From: Bacillota bacterium
GTDB lineage: Bacteria > Bacillota > Clostridia > Acetivibrionales > DTU013
Direction: 5' to 3'
DNA length: 64,000 bases
NCBI GenBank assembly: GCA_023433505.1
Contig: JAEZCO010000106.1
Coordinates: forward strand, 1-64,000
Shown: positions 17,116 to 25,120 of the stretch, piece after piece
How the letters are laid out: each line of letters begins with the position of its first letter
Position numbering within the stretch: position 1 is the first letter of the stretch
Made by a program: the position numbers and the translations under genes
Notes under the pieces: generated by a model
The model's input: the letters and a program-made list of their open reading frames with translations, nothing else
What the model was told of the DNA's origin: nothing
Databases searched by the model: none

Positions 17116-17823
17116 CTATTTCCCGCCCAGGTACGCTTTTCTGACTTCTTCGCTGGCAGCAAGCTGTTTTGCATCCCCTGTGGATACGATTCTACCCGTT
17201 TCAAGGACATAAGCGCGGTTTGCAATTGACAGTGCCATATTGGCATTCTGCTCAACCAGTAATACGGTGGTGCCTGATTTGTTTATATCGACTATGATGG
17301 AGAATATTTCCTTCACCAGCAGCGGCGCCAGACCCATGGAAGGCTCATCCAGCAGCAGCAGCCTTGGCTTGGACATTAAGGTCCTACCCATAGAAAGCAT
17401 CTGCTGCTCGCCTCCGCTAAGGGTACCGGCTATCTGCTTTAATCTTTCCTTTAATCTCGGAAATCTGGTAAATACCATATCATAATCATCTTTCAGATTG
17501 TTCTTGTCTTTTCTGCTGTAAGAACCCATTTCAAGGTTTTCCATAACGGTCATATTGGCAAATATTCTTCTGCCTTCGGGCACCTGACCGATACCCATTT
17601 CTACGATCTTATTTCCGGGTATATTGGTGATGTTTTTGCCCATAAAGCTGATTTCACCGCTCTTCGCCGGAATAATTCCTGAAATGGTCCTGAGCGTTGT
17701 TGACTTGCCTGCACCATTCGCACCGATCAGCGTTACGATTTCTCCTTCTGCCACATCAAAGCTCAAGTCATGCAACGCATGGATCGTCCCATAAAAAACA
17801 TTCAAACCGTTAACTTTAAGCAC
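17116..17823 (-). CDS. livF: Branched-chain amino-acid ABC transporter ATPase LivF
   Basis: One of the two ATPases that power high-affinity uptake of leucine, isoleucine and valine. It has 235 residues, the usual size. Walker A is GANGAGKST near residue 37, the ABC signature LSGGEQQ near residue 140, and Walker B LLLLDEPSMGLAP follows. A GTG start at 17823 is chosen because GGAGGTGA lies five bases upstream; it overlaps the livG stop by eight bases, typical of coupled liv genes. It is the last gene of livKHMGF. Confidence 0.95.
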   Translation of the reverse strand: MLKVNGLNVFYGTIHALHDLSFDVAEGEIVTLIGANGAGKSTTLRTISGIIPAKSGEISFMGKNITNIPGNKIVEMGIGQVPEGRRIFANMTVMENLEMGSYSRKDKNNLKDDYDMVFTRFPRLKERLKQIAGTLSGGEQQMLSMGRTLMSKPRLLLLDEPSMGLAPLLVKEIFSIIVDINKSGTTVLLVEQNANMALSIANRAYVLETGRIVSTGDAKQLAASEEVRKAYLGGK

Positions 17824-18625
17824 CCAGCTCACCTCCATCACCCAGATATGCCTTGATAACCTTGGGGTCTCTGCTTATTTCCGCCGGGGTACCCATCGCG
17901 ATGGTCTGGCCATAATCAAGCACCGTAATTCTCTCGCAAATACCCATAACAAGGCTCATATCATGCTCTATCAAAAGTATGGTCAGATTGAATTTCTCTC
18001 TGATGAAATGAATCAGATTCATCAAATCATGTGTTTCCTGGGGGTTCATACCGGCAGCCGGCTCATCCAGCAGCAAAACTCTTGGATTTGTGGCAAGTGC
18101 CCTCGTGATCTCAAGCTTCCTTTGCTCTCCGTATGGAAGGTTCATAGCCAACTCTTCAGCTTTGTCTTGTATGTTGAATATTTTTAACAATTCAATGGAT
18201 TTTTGGCGAATTTCTTCTTCTCTGGCATAATACCTAGGAGTTCTTAAAATAGACTGCAATGCATTATACCCCGCATTAAAGTGGAAAGCGATTCTGACGT
18301 TGTCAAGCACAGACAGATTCTTAAAAAGCCTTATATTTTGGAATGTCCTGCCTATGCCCATTTGTGTGATTTGAAATGGCTTTTTGCCTACAATACTTAC
18401 ATATTCCACTTTTTTATCTGGCCGGTTATCTGCCCGGTTTAATAAAATATTACCACTGGTCGGGTTATAAACACCGGTCAGCATATTAAAGACTGTGGTC
18501 TTCCCTGCACCATTCGGACCAATCAGTCCCACTAATTCACCTTTTTCAAGTGCCAGATTAAAATTAGTAACTGCCTTAAGCCCACCAAAAACTATTGAAA
18601 TGTTCTTAACATCCAATACCGACAT
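17816..18625 (-). CDS. livG: Branched-chain amino-acid ABC transporter ATPase LivG
   Basis: The larger ATPase of the Liv system, 269 residues. Walker A is GPNGAGKTT near residue 36, the signature appears as LPYGEQRKLEI near residue 160, and Walker B as VLLLDEPAAGMNP. The Liv-specific insertion (VSIVGKKPFQITQMGIGRTFQN) is present around residue 85. The ATG follows AGGGGAGGTG. The stop of livM is immediately upstream, so the genes are translationally linked. Confidence 0.95.
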   Translation of the reverse strand: MSVLDVKNISIVFGGLKAVTNFNLALEKGELVGLIGPNGAGKTTVFNMLTGVYNPTSGNILLNRADNRPDKKVEYVSIVGKKPFQITQMGIGRTFQNIRLFKNLSVLDNVRIAFHFNAGYNALQSILRTPRYYAREEEIRQKSIELLKIFNIQDKAEELAMNLPYGEQRKLEITRALATNPRVLLLDEPAAGMNPQETHDLMNLIHFIREKFNLTILLIEHDMSLVMGICERITVLDYGQTIAMGTPAEISRDPKVIKAYLGDGGELGA

Positions 18626-19696
18626 TTATTTCACCTCCCCTTTCTTGTTTTGTAGGTCGTCTTTTTGAGATCCCTTTTTAAACCATTTACGGATCGATCG
18701 GCCTATAGTCCCCACAGTAACTTCTCCTCTGCGTACCTTACCGGCAAATCTAACAATCGAAAACTCACTCATTCCCATGAGACCACGCGGCCAGAATAAC
18801 ATGACTGCTATCAATGCAAACCCAAAGATAACCAATCTGAAATCCTTGAATATCCTAAGCCATTCCTGGATATATGTGAATCCAATCGCTGAAATAATTG
18901 TACCTGTAATACTACCTAATCCGCCAAGTACAACAATTACGACGAAATTAACCGAGTTCATGAATCTGAACATATCAGGATTCAGATAGCCAAAATAAAT
19001 GGCGTATAGTCCTCCACCAACTCCCGCAAGGAATGATGACATTGTAAATGAAAACATTTTGTAATATGCTCCATTAATTCCCATGGAATTGGATGCGATT
19101 TCATCCTCCCTTATTGAAATGATTGCTCTTCCGTGTGAGGATTTTATCAAATTACTAATAATTACAATAGTGATTACAGTAAACCCAAATACCCATGCAA
19201 ATTTGATGATAGCATCCAGGATAAAGTCTCCTGTATCGGAAAAAGAAGGTATCCCCTTAAGCCCTGCAGCACCTCCGGTTAAATCTCCAAGGTTAACCAT
19301 CAGCACCCTTATTATTTCACCAAAGCCTAAAGTAGCTATTGCCAAATAATCTCCACGCATTCTCAAAGTAGGAAATCCGATAATTATTCCGAAAACTGCA
19401 GTGACAAGTCCTCCTAAGATGACTGCGAAAACTAACGGAATCCCCAGCTTCATCATAAATATTGCGGTAGAATATGCACCTATGCACATGAAACCCGCCT
19501 GCCCCAAAGCAAGCTGTCCTGTAAATCCGGTGATAAGATTCAAGCTTAAAGCGACAATACAGTAAATACCGGCTACCGTCAGCAATTGCGCATTATATTC
19601 ATCAATAATTCCACTCAGGATCAAAAGACTAAGAATTGCAAAAATAATTAATGAAGTAGCAGATAAAATTAGCAGGTTTTTAACTTTTTTATTCAT
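18626..19696 (-). CDS. livM: Branched-chain amino-acid ABC transporter permease LivM
   Basis: An inner-membrane permease of 356 residues with about ten hydrophobic segments. The LivM landmark GYLNPDMFRFMNSVNFVVI and the GGLGSITG turn are near residue 250; LALGQAGFMCIGAYSTA lies near the N-terminal third. The charged C terminus is somewhat extended (KGSQKDDLQNKKGEVK). It lies 11 bases after livH and is preceded by an AGGTGG ribosome site. Confidence 0.95.
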   Translation of the reverse strand: MNKKVKNLLILSATSLIIFAILSLLILSGIIDEYNAQLLTVAGIYCIVALSLNLITGFTGQLALGQAGFMCIGAYSTAIFMMKLGIPLVFAVILGGLVTAVFGIIIGFPTLRMRGDYLAIATLGFGEIIRVLMVNLGDLTGGAAGLKGIPSFSDTGDFILDAIIKFAWVFGFTVITIVIISNLIKSSHGRAIISIREDEIASNSMGINGAYYKMFSFTMSSFLAGVGGGLYAIYFGYLNPDMFRFMNSVNFVVIVVLGGLGSITGTIISAIGFTYIQEWLRIFKDFRLVIFGFALIAVMLFWPRGLMGMSEFSIVRFAGKVRRGEVTVGTIGRSIRKWFKKGSQKDDLQNKKGEVK

Positions 19697-19707
19697 ATTA
19701 CTGCCAC

Positions 19708-20595
19708 CTACACTTTCTCTCTGATATTACGCCCCAGAATACCTGAAGGCTTAATAATTAAAATTATTATAAGTATTCCAAAAGCAACAGCATCAGCTAA
19801 AGTAGAAGATATATAGCCCTTTGTCAGTGTTTCAGCAATACCAAGTATAAAGCCGCCAAGCACAGCTCCGGGTATACTGCCTATTCCCCCGAGCACTGCT
19901 GCAACAAATGCTTTTAAACCCGGCATCATGCCCATAAGAGGTTCTACCTGGGGATAAGCACTGGCAAAAAGAATACCAGCCGCTGCACCAAGTGCGGCAC
20001 CGATAGCAAAGGTAAAGGATATAATTCTATTAATATTTATACCCATTAAAAGTGAAGCATCCATATCAAAGGATACTGCCCTCATGGCTTTCCCGATTTT
20101 TGTATTCTTAATAATATAATTTAGGACTAACATAAGAAAAACTGAAACACCAAAGACAACGATTTGCATCATATTAACCTTAAGCCCGAAAATTCCCACC
20201 TGACTTAATTTCATCGTGGGAAACTGTCTGGGATTAGGCCCTACGAAAGGAATTACCCTGGCACCGTTTTCCAGTACTATCGATACACCGATTGCCGTAA
20301 TCAAGGCATTGATTCTAGGTGCACTTCTTAACGGTTTATAACAGGTTTTCTCGATAAATACCCCTGTTAGCGCGCAAACCACCATAGAAATGGCAAATGC
20401 AATTAAAAGAGTAAGTGGACTGACTCCCATCGCTCCAAGAACAAAATAACCTGCAAAAGCCCCCAGCATTAAAATATCGCCATGGGCAAAATTCATTAGC
20501 TTAACAATGCCATATACCATGGTATAACCTAATGCAATAAGTGCATAAACACTTCCTAGTGAGAGACCATTGAACATTTGCTGCAAGAATTCCAT
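19708..20595 (-). CDS. livH: Branched-chain amino-acid ABC transporter permease LivH
   Basis: The second membrane subunit, 295 residues. Typical features are GLSLGSVYALIALGYTMVYG at the N terminus, LMNFAHGDILMLGAF near residue 40, and AAVLGGIGSIPGAVLGGF near residue 235. The start at 20595 has GAGGGGTGA just upstream; an upstream ATG at 20676 would run into the palindrome and is unlikely. A perfect 34-base palindrome (20615-20648) lies between livK and this gene and may set the ratio of binding protein to permease. Confidence 0.95.
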   Translation of the reverse strand: MEFLQQMFNGLSLGSVYALIALGYTMVYGIVKLMNFAHGDILMLGAFAGYFVLGAMGVSPLTLLIAFAISMVVCALTGVFIEKTCYKPLRSAPRINALITAIGVSIVLENGARVIPFVGPNPRQFPTMKLSQVGIFGLKVNMMQIVVFGVSVFLMLVLNYIIKNTKIGKAMRAVSFDMDASLLMGININRIISFTFAIGAALGAAAGILFASAYPQVEPLMGMMPGLKAFVAAVLGGIGSIPGAVLGGFILGIAETLTKGYISSTLADAVAFGILIIILIIKPSGILGRNIREKV

Positions 20596-20614
20596 TTCTT
20601 CACCCCTCTTTACA

Positions 20615-20648
20615 GTAATAATGGGAGAGTTAACTCTCCCATTATTAC
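20615..20648. promoter_or_regulatory. Perfect 34-base intercistronic palindrome between livK and livH
   Basis: The 17-base arms (20615-20631 and 20632-20648, centre GTTAAC) are fully complementary. On the minus strand the following bases are not a T-run, so this is more likely an mRNA-stabilising or processing hairpin that protects the livK message than a full terminator. Similar hairpins follow binding-protein genes in other transport operons. Confidence 0.7.
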
Positions 20649-20721
20649 ACCTGAACTTGTACAAAACATTATACAATAGATTTTGATAATTTAAAACATA
20701 TAGTATCTGGTAAAATTCAGC

Positions 20722-21861
20722 CTATTTGGGTTCAACTTTACCTGCAAAGCTTATATCCAACTTACCATCATCTTTTTTAACTACCTTTACCATCGTTATT
20801 GCTTTAATCGGTACTCTGTTTTCTCCAAATTTGATTTGTCCGGTTACATATTTCTTATCAGTTTTCATCATCGCAGCTTTAATCTTTTCAGGGTCTGTTG
20901 ATCCTGCAGTCTTTATTGCTTCACAAAGGATATAGGTTGAGTCATATGCAAGAGCTGCGAGAGCATTTGGGGTAATTTTATATTCTTCTTTATATTTCGC
21001 AACAAAGTCCTTAACTTCCGGATCGTCAGCGTCTGCTGCATAGTGATTGCTATATATGGATCCAACAACTTCATCACCGGCATTATTGGCAATTTCATCC
21101 CAACCATCTGCGCCAAGCATGGTTGCTTCAATACCCTGCTGTTTAACCTGTTTAGCCATTAGAGCTACCGTTGGGTAATAATCTGAAATAAACAGTACAT
21201 CCGGTTTTGAAGCTTTGAGTTTAGTAAGCTGGGCAGAAAAATCCTTGTCTCCCTTTGCATAGGACTCTTCTACAACAGTTCCACCAAGCTTTTTGAATTC
21301 TGTAGCAAAGCTGTCCTTCAAACCAACAGAATAATCATTGGTATTGTCAAACATTATTGCTGCTGTCTTAGCCTTAAGGGTGTCTACTGCATATTGAGCT
21401 ACAACCGGGCCTTGGAAGCTGTCGTTATAGCAAGCCTTGAAAATATAATCACCGGCATCCGTAACAGTATCATTTGTGGATGATGGCGATATCATTATTA
21501 TCTTACGTTGTTGCGCGTCTTTGGTTATAGCCAGGGAGCATTTGCTAGTGAGGGCTCCAACGATTCCTACAACCTTTTTCTGAGTTGCCAGCATTTTGAA
21601 TGCGTTAACCGTTTTTTCCGGATTTGCTTCGTCATCTTCAACGAACACTTCGACATTTTTCCCCAGAATACCGCCGGCTTTATTAATTTCATTTACAGCC
21701 ATCTGGATAGCATCCCTGGATTGTGTACCATAAGCTGAAACATCTCCGCTTATTGGCTGGATAGCGCCGATCTTGATTGTTGAGCCGCCTGCACCTGCGC
21801 AGCCGGAGAGCAGTGAAACTGCCATGATGATAGCTACTGCCAATGCTAATAATCTCTTCAT
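20722..21861 (-). CDS. livK: Branched-chain amino-acid ABC transporter binding lipoprotein LivK
   Basis: The extracellular receptor of the Liv system, 379 residues, lipid-anchored. The signal peptide MKRLLALAVAIIMAVSLLSGC ends in a LSGC lipobox. The mature part starts IKIGAIQPISGDVSAYGTQ and contains VVGIVGALTSKCSLA and FISDYYPTVALMAKQ, typical of type I periplasmic-binding folds. The start at 21861 has AAGGAGG six bases upstream; an ATG at 21867 is too near that site. It is the first gene of the operon. Confidence 0.94.
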   Translation of the reverse strand: MKRLLALAVAIIMAVSLLSGCAGAGGSTIKIGAIQPISGDVSAYGTQSRDAIQMAVNEINKAGGILGKNVEVFVEDDEANPEKTVNAFKMLATQKKVVGIVGALTSKCSLAITKDAQQRKIIMISPSSTNDTVTDAGDYIFKACYNDSFQGPVVAQYAVDTLKAKTAAIMFDNTNDYSVGLKDSFATEFKKLGGTVVEESYAKGDKDFSAQLTKLKASKPDVLFISDYYPTVALMAKQVKQQGIEATMLGADGWDEIANNAGDEVVGSIYSNHYAADADDPEVKDFVAKYKEEYKITPNALAALAYDSTYILCEAIKTAGSTDPEKIKAAMMKTDKKYVTGQIKFGENRVPIKAITMVKVVKKDDGKLDISFAGKVEPK

Positions 21862-22014
21862 ATACATCCTCCTTAAATAAATTATAAAATAAGTATTGCC
21901 AATAAAAAAATAAAGATGAGAAAACAGGTACAATTAAACAAGCATCATTGCCCGGTATCTCATCTAAACTCTTCAGTCTCGGCTTATCTTATTTTATGTA
22001 ATGTATTAGACTTT

Positions 22015-22044
22015 ATTATATTATATGATTTGCCAGTTTGACAA
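22015..22044 (-). promoter_or_regulatory. Putative liv operon promoter
   Basis: On the minus strand TTGTCA (22039-22044), 18 bases and TATAAT (22015-22020), about 150 bases before livK. The rest of the 415-base spacer 21862-22276 shows no gene and no recognised riboswitch or T-box. Confidence 0.5.
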
Positions 22045-22276
22045 GCTAAACTTTCATATTTTATAAAATTTATTCTATCTCTGTAAAAACGCCCTCCTTT
22101 GACACAGCTTGCATACTGATCATTGTGGTCTTTGCCCTTTTCCTATCCACTTTGATAAGTATTTCCTGGAACTCGTGTATCCAAAATACCGGTTTTCAAT
22201 GAAAGTGCATCCGAATTTTCCTTCATTTTTGCATAATGCGCTCAGGATGAAAGCAAAATAATCAAGAGGTGTTTTT

Positions 22277-22750
22277 ATGGCTTACACATTTTTCTGGATA
22301 TCGGCGGCAGCATCCGTATTGCTTCTGGCGGCAACCGTATCTCTGAAAGGCGCCGGCCTGCCGGTATGGACCATCGGTATTGCCAGCATAGCTTATTCCA
22401 TGGTTTTTGAAATATCTTTAGGAGACAGATTTAAGCTCTATTACTATATCTCTCCGGAAGTCTCCACGCTTTATATAATTTTGGGCGCGCTGTTTATCTA
22501 TACTCCGTTGAATCTGATTTATGTTATTTTTCTGCCGGAGGCTCCTGGAAGAATTCTCTTCTATACCGTGGTTTGGACGGGAGCCATGCTTTTATTCGAA
22601 TACGCAAGCGTGCTTACAGGCTCCGTTGTATTTACAGGATGGAAACCATTTCCCTGGTCTATTGTGACATATGCGCTCACTTATACCTGGGTCGTACTGT
22701 TTTATAGATACCTTTTGAGATCGACCCGTTGCTTTGCCCCCTTGCGATGA
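22277..22750 (+). CDS. Small polytopic membrane protein (CBO0543-like)
   Basis: A 157-residue protein with about five hydrophobic segments, starting MAYTFFWISAAASVLLLAATV after an AAGAGGTG ribosome site. Its pattern of short membrane helices with a late W-KPFPW-S motif resembles the CBO0543 family of clostridial and bacillar membrane proteins, often encoded near sporulation genes; function is unknown. It is convergent with the FAD oxidoreductase gene, with 32 bases between stops, and a similar membrane protein is encoded at 23954-24406. The family call is tentative. Confidence 0.6.
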   Translation: MAYTFFWISAAASVLLLAATVSLKGAGLPVWTIGIASIAYSMVFEISLGDRFKLYYYISPEVSTLYIILGALFIYTPLNLIYVIFLPEAPGRILFYTVVWTGAMLLFEYASVLTGSVVFTGWKPFPWSIVTYALTYTWVVLFYRYLLRSTRCFAPLR

Positions 22751-22782
22751 GATGTTAAGGGGCGGAGAGTATCTATGCAGCT

Positions 22783-23862
22783 CTATCTCCCCAGCTTATC
22801 CTTGACTATTATAAACTTACTGAGAAACGCACCGATCTGGGAAATGTTTACAGGCGAGTGATAAAGCAGCTGCTTAATCCCGGGCACTCCTATTGCTGCA
22901 ACAATCCTGTCATAATCCTTGTTTGTCAGGTTATCGAATACCTTCCTGAACTGTCTCATTTCATTGTTTCTTTTAACGATTTGTTTTACTTGCTTGTCAT
23001 AAGCAAGCCCTTCTGCGATGGACCGTGCAGCGGACACTCCCGTTACAGCCGAGTTATAATGCCCGAATCCAAGAAACGGGTCCAGACCTCCGGCGGAATT
23101 TCCTATGAAAAATATGTTATCGACACGCATCGGATATACATTTCCGGACCTGTGCTCCAGTTTGAATTCCTCGATGATGGTATATCTTATATTTTCCGTA
23201 TCGAGGAAAAGTTCCCAGTAATGGTCCACCTCCCGTTCGTTAACATCGCCGGCGACCAGTATCAGGGAAGCTTTATTGCGGTTGAAGGGGGTCAGATACG
23301 CGTACCCGTTCTTAAGATAATCCCTATTGATCCACATAACGATGGCCTCAGGATCAAAATCGCCTTGCACCAGGGCCCCTCTGACCATCCCCTTGAACCA
23401 CTCCTGCCAGATTCCAAGCTCCTGCGCCTGATTATAATGTCCGCTGGCCACTACGACATAGTCATATTCATTGGACAGCTCCTTCATATCACCTGAAACA
23501 TTCAGCCTGATTTCCGAGCTTTTCAATTGGCTCAGCAATTGCTTTTTTGTGCCGTCGGCGTCGGCAGTGTTCTTGAGGAAATAGCCATGGGTGCCTTTGA
23601 CTACCGTGGTAATATTGGGTGAATGATGTACAAGCTTGCGCACCATGCCTAAAGGCTTGATATCGATGTTCAGCTGATTTTTGAAATATTTCAGGGAATC
23701 ATATACAGGCCTGTGGCTTATACTGATGATCGCCGTCACATGGCTTATAGGCTCCCCGATAAAGCTTTTTTGCTCATAAATTACAGGCTTTATTCCGTGC
23801 AGCTCCAATTCATGGGCACAGCACAGGCCCGAAAAGCCGCCTCCGATGATTGCGACCTTCAT
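22783..23862 (-). CDS. FAD-dependent oxidoreductase (geranylgeranyl-reductase/flavin hydroxylase-like)
   Basis: A 359-residue flavoprotein. The N-terminal dinucleotide motif is VAIIGGGFSGLCCAHEL. The second FAD contact region is FIGNSAGGLDPFLGFGHY near residue 255, and YVVVASGHYNQAQ lies near residue 135. No signal peptide or membrane anchor is evident. Its ATG overlaps the stop of a 32-residue membrane peptide as ATGA, and it closes a compact set of genes starting at 24906. A clear paralogue with the same length and block order is at 46897-47973. The substrate is unknown; a lipid, quinone or cell-surface redox role is possible. Confidence 0.8.
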   Translation of the reverse strand: MKVAIIGGGFSGLCCAHELELHGIKPVIYEQKSFIGEPISHVTAIISISHRPVYDSLKYFKNQLNIDIKPLGMVRKLVHHSPNITTVVKGTHGYFLKNTADADGTKKQLLSQLKSSEIRLNVSGDMKELSNEYDYVVVASGHYNQAQELGIWQEWFKGMVRGALVQGDFDPEAIVMWINRDYLKNGYAYLTPFNRNKASLILVAGDVNEREVDHYWELFLDTENIRYTIIEEFKLEHRSGNVYPMRVDNIFFIGNSAGGLDPFLGFGHYNSAVTGVSAARSIAEGLAYDKQVKQIVKRNNEMRQFRKVFDNLTNKDYDRIVAAIGVPGIKQLLYHSPVNISQIGAFLSKFIIVKDKLGR

Positions 23863-23957
23863 GAATTGCTGCCTCCGTATTTTTTCATTGCTCTAAACCA
23901 TATATAAAGAGCGGCAGCGATCAATATTGTCAGAAGGGTATACAAATAAATGCTCAT
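23859..23957 (-). CDS. Single-span membrane microprotein, 32 residues
   Basis: The ATG at 23955-23957 overlaps the upstream stop (23954-23956) and its TGA at 23859-23861 overlaps the next ATG. Both junctions have the ATGA form, so the three genes are translationally coupled. The peptide is MSIYLYTLLTILIAAALYIW followed by a short basic tail FRAMKKYGGSNS, giving one membrane helix with a cytoplasmic positive end. The double overlap is strong evidence that it is translated. It may anchor or adjust the neighbouring membrane protein and flavoprotein; function is not known. Confidence 0.62.
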   Translation of the reverse strand: MSIYLYTLLTILIAAALYIWFRAMKKYGGSNS

Positions 23958-24406
23958 ACATTCAACTTCCTTTTATTCAATATCAAAATAATAAACCAGC
24001 TTATGGTCATCATTACCAGTATATTTACAAACACGCTGTCATGAAAATGCCAGTCGGTATATACCACAGCTCCTCTTTCCACCAGCAGGTATTCCTGGGC
24101 GGAATACAGAGCAAACAAAACAAATACGTGGGCTACTGCCATCCATCGCTTTGCAGGATGGAATTGCGCCATCAAAATGGATATTGCCGGAACAGGGCCG
24201 AAACAGAAAAACAGGGATGACCCTAAAATATGGGGCAGAATCAATTTCCTGATGTCATACCAGCTATGATACATGGCTATGGTATCAACCAATAGCTGCA
24301 ACAGTATGGCAAAAAAACCCGCCCATATGTTTGTCCGGATATTCTTCCAGTCTACCAATAAAAAAAACAGTGTCCAACTGACAATAAAAAGTATTATCCA
24401 CTCCAT
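23954..24406 (-). CDS. Polytopic membrane protein (CBO0543-like)
   Basis: A 150-residue membrane protein with about five helices. The first follows MEWIILFIVSWTLFFLLVDW; WAGFFAILLQLLVDTIAMYH and VFVNILVMMTISWFIILILN are later ones. Short charged loops (HPAKRWMA) match a CBO0543-like pattern, and a possible relative is encoded at 22277-22750. It lies 27 bases after the helical mini-protein gene and overlaps the microprotein start. The context suggests a membrane partner in the flavoprotein cluster, perhaps in sporulating cells. The family call is tentative. Confidence 0.65.
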   Translation of the reverse strand: MEWIILFIVSWTLFFLLVDWKNIRTNIWAGFFAILLQLLVDTIAMYHSWYDIRKLILPHILGSSLFFCFGPVPAISILMAQFHPAKRWMAVAHVFVLFALYSAQEYLLVERGAVVYTDWHFHDSVFVNILVMMTISWFIILILNKRKLNV

Positions 24407-24433
24407 TTTATGTCTTTCTGCCGCCTCTCGCTG

Positions 24434-24670
24434 TTATTGCTCCTGAAACCGGGCTTTCGTAGGGAATACCTTTGCAACAATCCCCGTCGAGGCCTCCTGC
24501 TTCTCTATTTTTTGCTGAAGCTTGACTATGGCCCTCATCTCATCGTCTCTTAGCTGTGTAAAGAGCTGCCTTATTTCAGGATTCCTTATGTCAATGATAT
24601 TCTGGTTGTAATAAACCTGGCTGGATATTTTGAAATAGAGCAAGTCCTTGTAAATATCAATCTCTCTCAT
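24434..24670 (-). CDS. Helical mini-protein, ferritin-like or coat F-like, 78 residues
   Basis: The start at 24670 (MREIDIYKDLLYFKISSQVYY) follows GGAGAGG; a TTG 12 bases earlier lies at that site. It is predicted as two amphipathic helices separated by DIRNPEIRQLF; NPEIRQLF..LRDDEMRAIVKLQ is the kind of sequence found in CotF/ferritin-like spore proteins. It is half the length of a four-helix bundle, so it would have to dimerise. It has no signal peptide. It is separated from the preceding gene by 14 bases and from the membrane protein by 27. A spore-coat-like function is a guess from similarity and location. Confidence 0.6.
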   Translation of the reverse strand: MREIDIYKDLLYFKISSQVYYNQNIIDIRNPEIRQLFTQLRDDEMRAIVKLQQKIEKQEASTGIVAKVFPTKARFQEQ

Positions 24671-24684
24671 AACCTCTCCCAACT

Positions 24685-24906
24685 CTATCCCTGGATGTTC
24701 AGCTTGATCATTTTATCCTTCAGAAGCGTCACATGCTCCCTCGCATCATCTTCAAACTCCTTCAGCATGGAATAAAGCTCCGGATTTTTTTTCCTGTCCT
24801 CCATCTTTTGCAAATATGCACGGAATTTGCAAAGCATCAATTCCTCTCTTTCGATGGAGTGGTGGAAAAGTATGCTCAAAATGTATTCCTGATTGAGTTT
24901 TTCCAT
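24685..24906 (-). CDS. Helical mini-protein, ferritin/rubrerythrin-like, 73 residues
   Basis: The ATG follows AAGGAGG at good spacing. Two helices are visible: YILSILFHHSIEREELMLCKF and ELYSMLKEFEDDAREHVTLL. The clustered Glu and His residues recall the metal-binding sides of ferritin-like proteins, but a full ExxH pair in each helix is not present, so metal binding is uncertain. It is the first gene of the run ending with the flavoprotein. It may pair with the next mini-protein to form a bundle. Confidence 0.65.
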   Translation of the reverse strand: MEKLNQEYILSILFHHSIEREELMLCKFRAYLQKMEDRKKNPELYSMLKEFEDDAREHVTLLKDKMIKLNIQG

Positions 24907-25120
24907 GAATCCTCCTTAATTTTCCAAAATATCTATCCCGGGATAAAACAATTTAATCCTATTTAGCTTTCCAAAGCAGCTTTGCATTTATTCTTTTGCG
25001 CCAATTTTATAACGACCTGCTTCAAATTAATTTTTTCTTCATATTTTTCATGGAATTTGTAAATATTACAAACCGAACAGGCTATTGGGATCAAATCTTT
25101 CATTACAAAAGGAGCAGGGT

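Noticed and set aside
21862..22276. The livK leader considered as a T-box or amino-acid riboswitch
   Set aside because: No T-box sequence, no anti-terminator pair and no T-run seen; a plain promoter explains it better.
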